Assembly: GCF_000474215.1 (NCBI RefSeq)
Contig: NZ_BAUC01000018.1
Span: forward strand, 1-64,000
Reading direction: 5' to 3'
Source: Edwardsiella hoshinae NBRC 105699 = ATCC 33379
GTDB lineage: Bacteria; Pseudomonadota; Gammaproteobacteria; Enterobacterales; Enterobacteriaceae
DNA: 64,000 bases
The notes below the pieces were generated by a model. The model worked only from the letters and a program-made list of their open reading frames with translations, was not told where the DNA came from and made no database searches. Positions 62,609 to 64,000 of the stretch are shown one piece after another. The first letter of the stretch is position 1; every line of letters begins with the position of its first letter. Both the position numbers and the translations under genes were made by a program.

Positions 62609-64000
62609 TTGAGTGACATGGCGAAAAACCTAATTCTCTGGCTGGTCATCGCAGTAGTACTGATGTCGGTTTTCCAGAGCTTTGGGCCCAGCGAATCAAA
62701 TAGCCGCAGGGTGGACTACTCGACGTTCCTGACCGAGGTTAACCAGGATCAGGTACGCCAGGTCAGCATTGATGGGCGTGCGATTAACGTTACCAAGAAG
62801 GATGGTAATCGTTATACCACCTACATTCCGATTAATGATCCGAAACTGTTGGATTCTCTGTTAACCAAGAATGTGAAAGTGATCGGTGAGCCGCCGGAAG
62901 AACCGAGCCTGCTAACCTCGATCTTTATCTCTTGGTTCCCGATGCTATTGCTGATCGGGGTCTGGATTTTCTTCATGCGCCAAATGCAGGGCGGTGGCGG
63001 GAAAGGCGCCATGTCGTTCGGTAAGAGCAAGGCGCGCATGTTGACCGAAGATCAGATCAAAACCACGTTCGCCGATGTGGCCGGTTGTGACGAGGCCAAA
63101 GAAGAAGTCGGCGAACTGGTGGAGTACCTGCGCGATCCGAGCCGTTTCCAGAAATTGGGCGGCAAGATCCCCAAAGGCATCCTGATGGTGGGGCCGCCGG
63201 GGACAGGTAAGACCTTGCTGGCCAAGGCGATTGCGGGTGAGGCGAAGGTTCCATTTTTCACAATTTCCGGTTCTGACTTCGTCGAGATGTTCGTCGGTGT
63301 CGGCGCGTCTCGTGTGCGCGACATGTTTGAACAGGCGAAGAAAGCGGCACCGTGTATTATCTTCATCGATGAGATCGATGCCGTGGGGCGTCAGCGTGGC
63401 GCCGGTTTGGGGGGCGGTCACGATGAACGTGAGCAGACCCTGAACCAGATGCTGGTTGAGATGGATGGTTTCGAAGGTAATGAAGGTATCATCGTCATCG
63501 CTGCGACCAACCGTCCAGATGTGCTGGACCCGGCCTTGTTGCGTCCCGGGCGCTTCGACCGTCAGGTCGTGGTTGGTCTGCCGGACGTGCGCGGGCGTGA
63601 GCAGATCCTGAAAGTGCATATGCGCCGTGTGCCATTGGCTACGGATATCGATGCTTCCGTGATCGCGCGTGGTACGCCGGGCTTTTCCGGCGCCGATTTG
63701 GCTAACTTGGTCAACGAGGCGGCGTTGTTCGCTGCGCGTAACAACAAGCGCGTGGTATCGATGGTCGAATTTGAGAAGGCCAAAGATAAGATCATGATGG
63801 GAGCAGAGCGTCGCTCCATGGTAATGACCGAGGCGCAGAAAGAGTCCACGGCTTACCACGAAGCCGGGCATGCGATCATCGGTCGCCTGGTGCCGGAGCA
63901 TGATCCGGTGCATAAGGTGACGATTATCCCGCGTGGCCGTGCGTTAGGGGTGACGTTCTTCCTACCGCAGGGGGATTCCATCAGCTACAGCCGTCAAAAG
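62609..64000 (+). CDS. ftsH: ATP-dependent zinc metalloprotease FtsH (5' part)
   Basis: Essential membrane AAA+ protease that degrades LpxC, RpoH and damaged membrane proteins. The gene runs past the window; 464 codons are visible. I start at TTG 62609, eight bases after GAGG; ATG 62618 (MAKNLILW) is too far from it. TM1 (about 8-26) and TM2 (about 101-122) flank the periplasmic domain. Walker A GPPGTGKT, Walker [14 protein letters not shown], the SRH and the zinc motif HEAGH are all present. HflK and HflC, its regulators, are encoded at 21-24 kb. Confidence 0.97.
   Translation, partial: MSDMAKNLILWLVIAVVLMSVFQSFGPSESNSRRVDYSTFLTEVNQDQVRQVSIDGRAINVTKKDGNRYTTYIPINDPKLLDSLLTKNVKVIGEPPEEPSLLTSIFISWFPMLLLIGVWIFFMRQMQGGGGKGAMSFGKSKARMLTEDQIKTTFADVAGCDEAKEEVGELVEYLRDPSRFQKLGGKIPKGILMVGPPGTGKTLLAKAIAGEAKVPFFTISGSDFVEMFVGVGASRVRDMFEQAKKAAPCIIFIDEIDAVGRQRGAGLGGGHDEREQTLNQMLVEMDGFEGNEGIIVIAATNRPDVLDPALLRPGRFDRQVVVGLPDVRGREQILKVHMRRVPLATDIDASVIARGTPGFSGADLANLVNEAALFAARNNKRVVSMVEFEKAKDKIMMGAERRSMVMTEAQKESTAYHEAGHAIIGRLVPEHDPVHKVTIIPRGRALGVTFFLPQGDSISYSRQK

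Noticed and set aside
62945-63913. 322-residue open frame antisense to ftsH
   Set aside because: Shadow of the highly conserved FtsH AAA domain; composition and lack of any family resemblance argue against a gene.

Overview
This 64 kb window is a nearly continuous run of core chromosomal genes from a gamma-proteobacterium of the order Enterobacterales. Almost every protein matches an Escherichia coli K-12 family end to end, often with the same length (FrdC 132, EpmA 325, HflX 426, PurA 432, IspB 323, GreA 158 residues). Third codon positions are GC-rich. The mix of E. coli-like gene order with an inserted acyltransferase, loss of the ula operon and cpdB, and basRS placed beside dacB suggests a deep-branching enteric genus. 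Edwardsiella (Hafniaceae) is my best guess, inferred from memory and not tested by search. I see no prophage, insertion sequence, CRISPR array or plasmid gene.

Layout. 1-3771: fumarate reductase frdABCD (minus) and its regulatory region. 3771-10922: epmA (EF-P lysylation), then rsgA-psd-mscM (minus), then orn. 11095-11420: three identical tRNA-Gly(GCC) genes. 11701-23595: queG, divergent from a long plus-strand run nnr-tsaE-amiB-mutL-miaA-hfq-hflX-hflK-hflC that joins metabolite repair, tRNA modification, cell separation, mismatch repair, RNA chaperone and FtsH-protease control. 23649-25069: an accessory minus-strand acyltransferase-3 gene with its own terminator. 25260-30964: yjeT, purA, nsrR, rnr, rlmB. 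31027-33026: three small secreted DUF1471 proteins (YjfN, BsmA, YjfY) around the esterase yjfP. 33198-34823: the rpsF-priB-rpsR-rplI ribosomal operon with promoter, leader and terminator. 34893-41291: DUF488 protein, ytfB, fklB, ytfE, cysQ, ytfK, paeA, msrA. 41567-49116: tamA-tamB-ytfP (outer-membrane assembly), ppa, fbp. 49284-52802: mpl, argR, mdh. 52813-64000: sfsB, ispB, rplU-rpmA-yhbE-obgE, dacB-basR-basS, greA, yhbY, rlmE and the 5' part of ftsH, which runs off the window.

How it fits together. The left part (frd to mpl) corresponds to E. coli minutes 94-96 and the right part (argR to ftsH) to about minutes 69-73. The window therefore contains at least one rearrangement junction relative to E. 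coli, near 50.7 kb, and another near 52.8 kb. Readable regulatory links include NsrR with a matching site before ytfE, a PurR-like box before purA, tandem ARG boxes over the argR promoter, and FNR/NarL-like elements before frdA.

The least explained features are: a long structured leader before the polyamine exporter paeA (40387-40561); a nested inverted repeat between bsmA and yjfN (31392-31445); a 9-codon upstream cistron overlapping the start of rlmB (30199-30228); a palindrome that holds the probable ppa -10 box (48036-48066); and the apparent dacB-basR-basS operon. I found no clear undescribed multi-gene system. The candidates for new biology here are regulatory elements. All function assignments come from recognising families by eye; no search or folding program was run.
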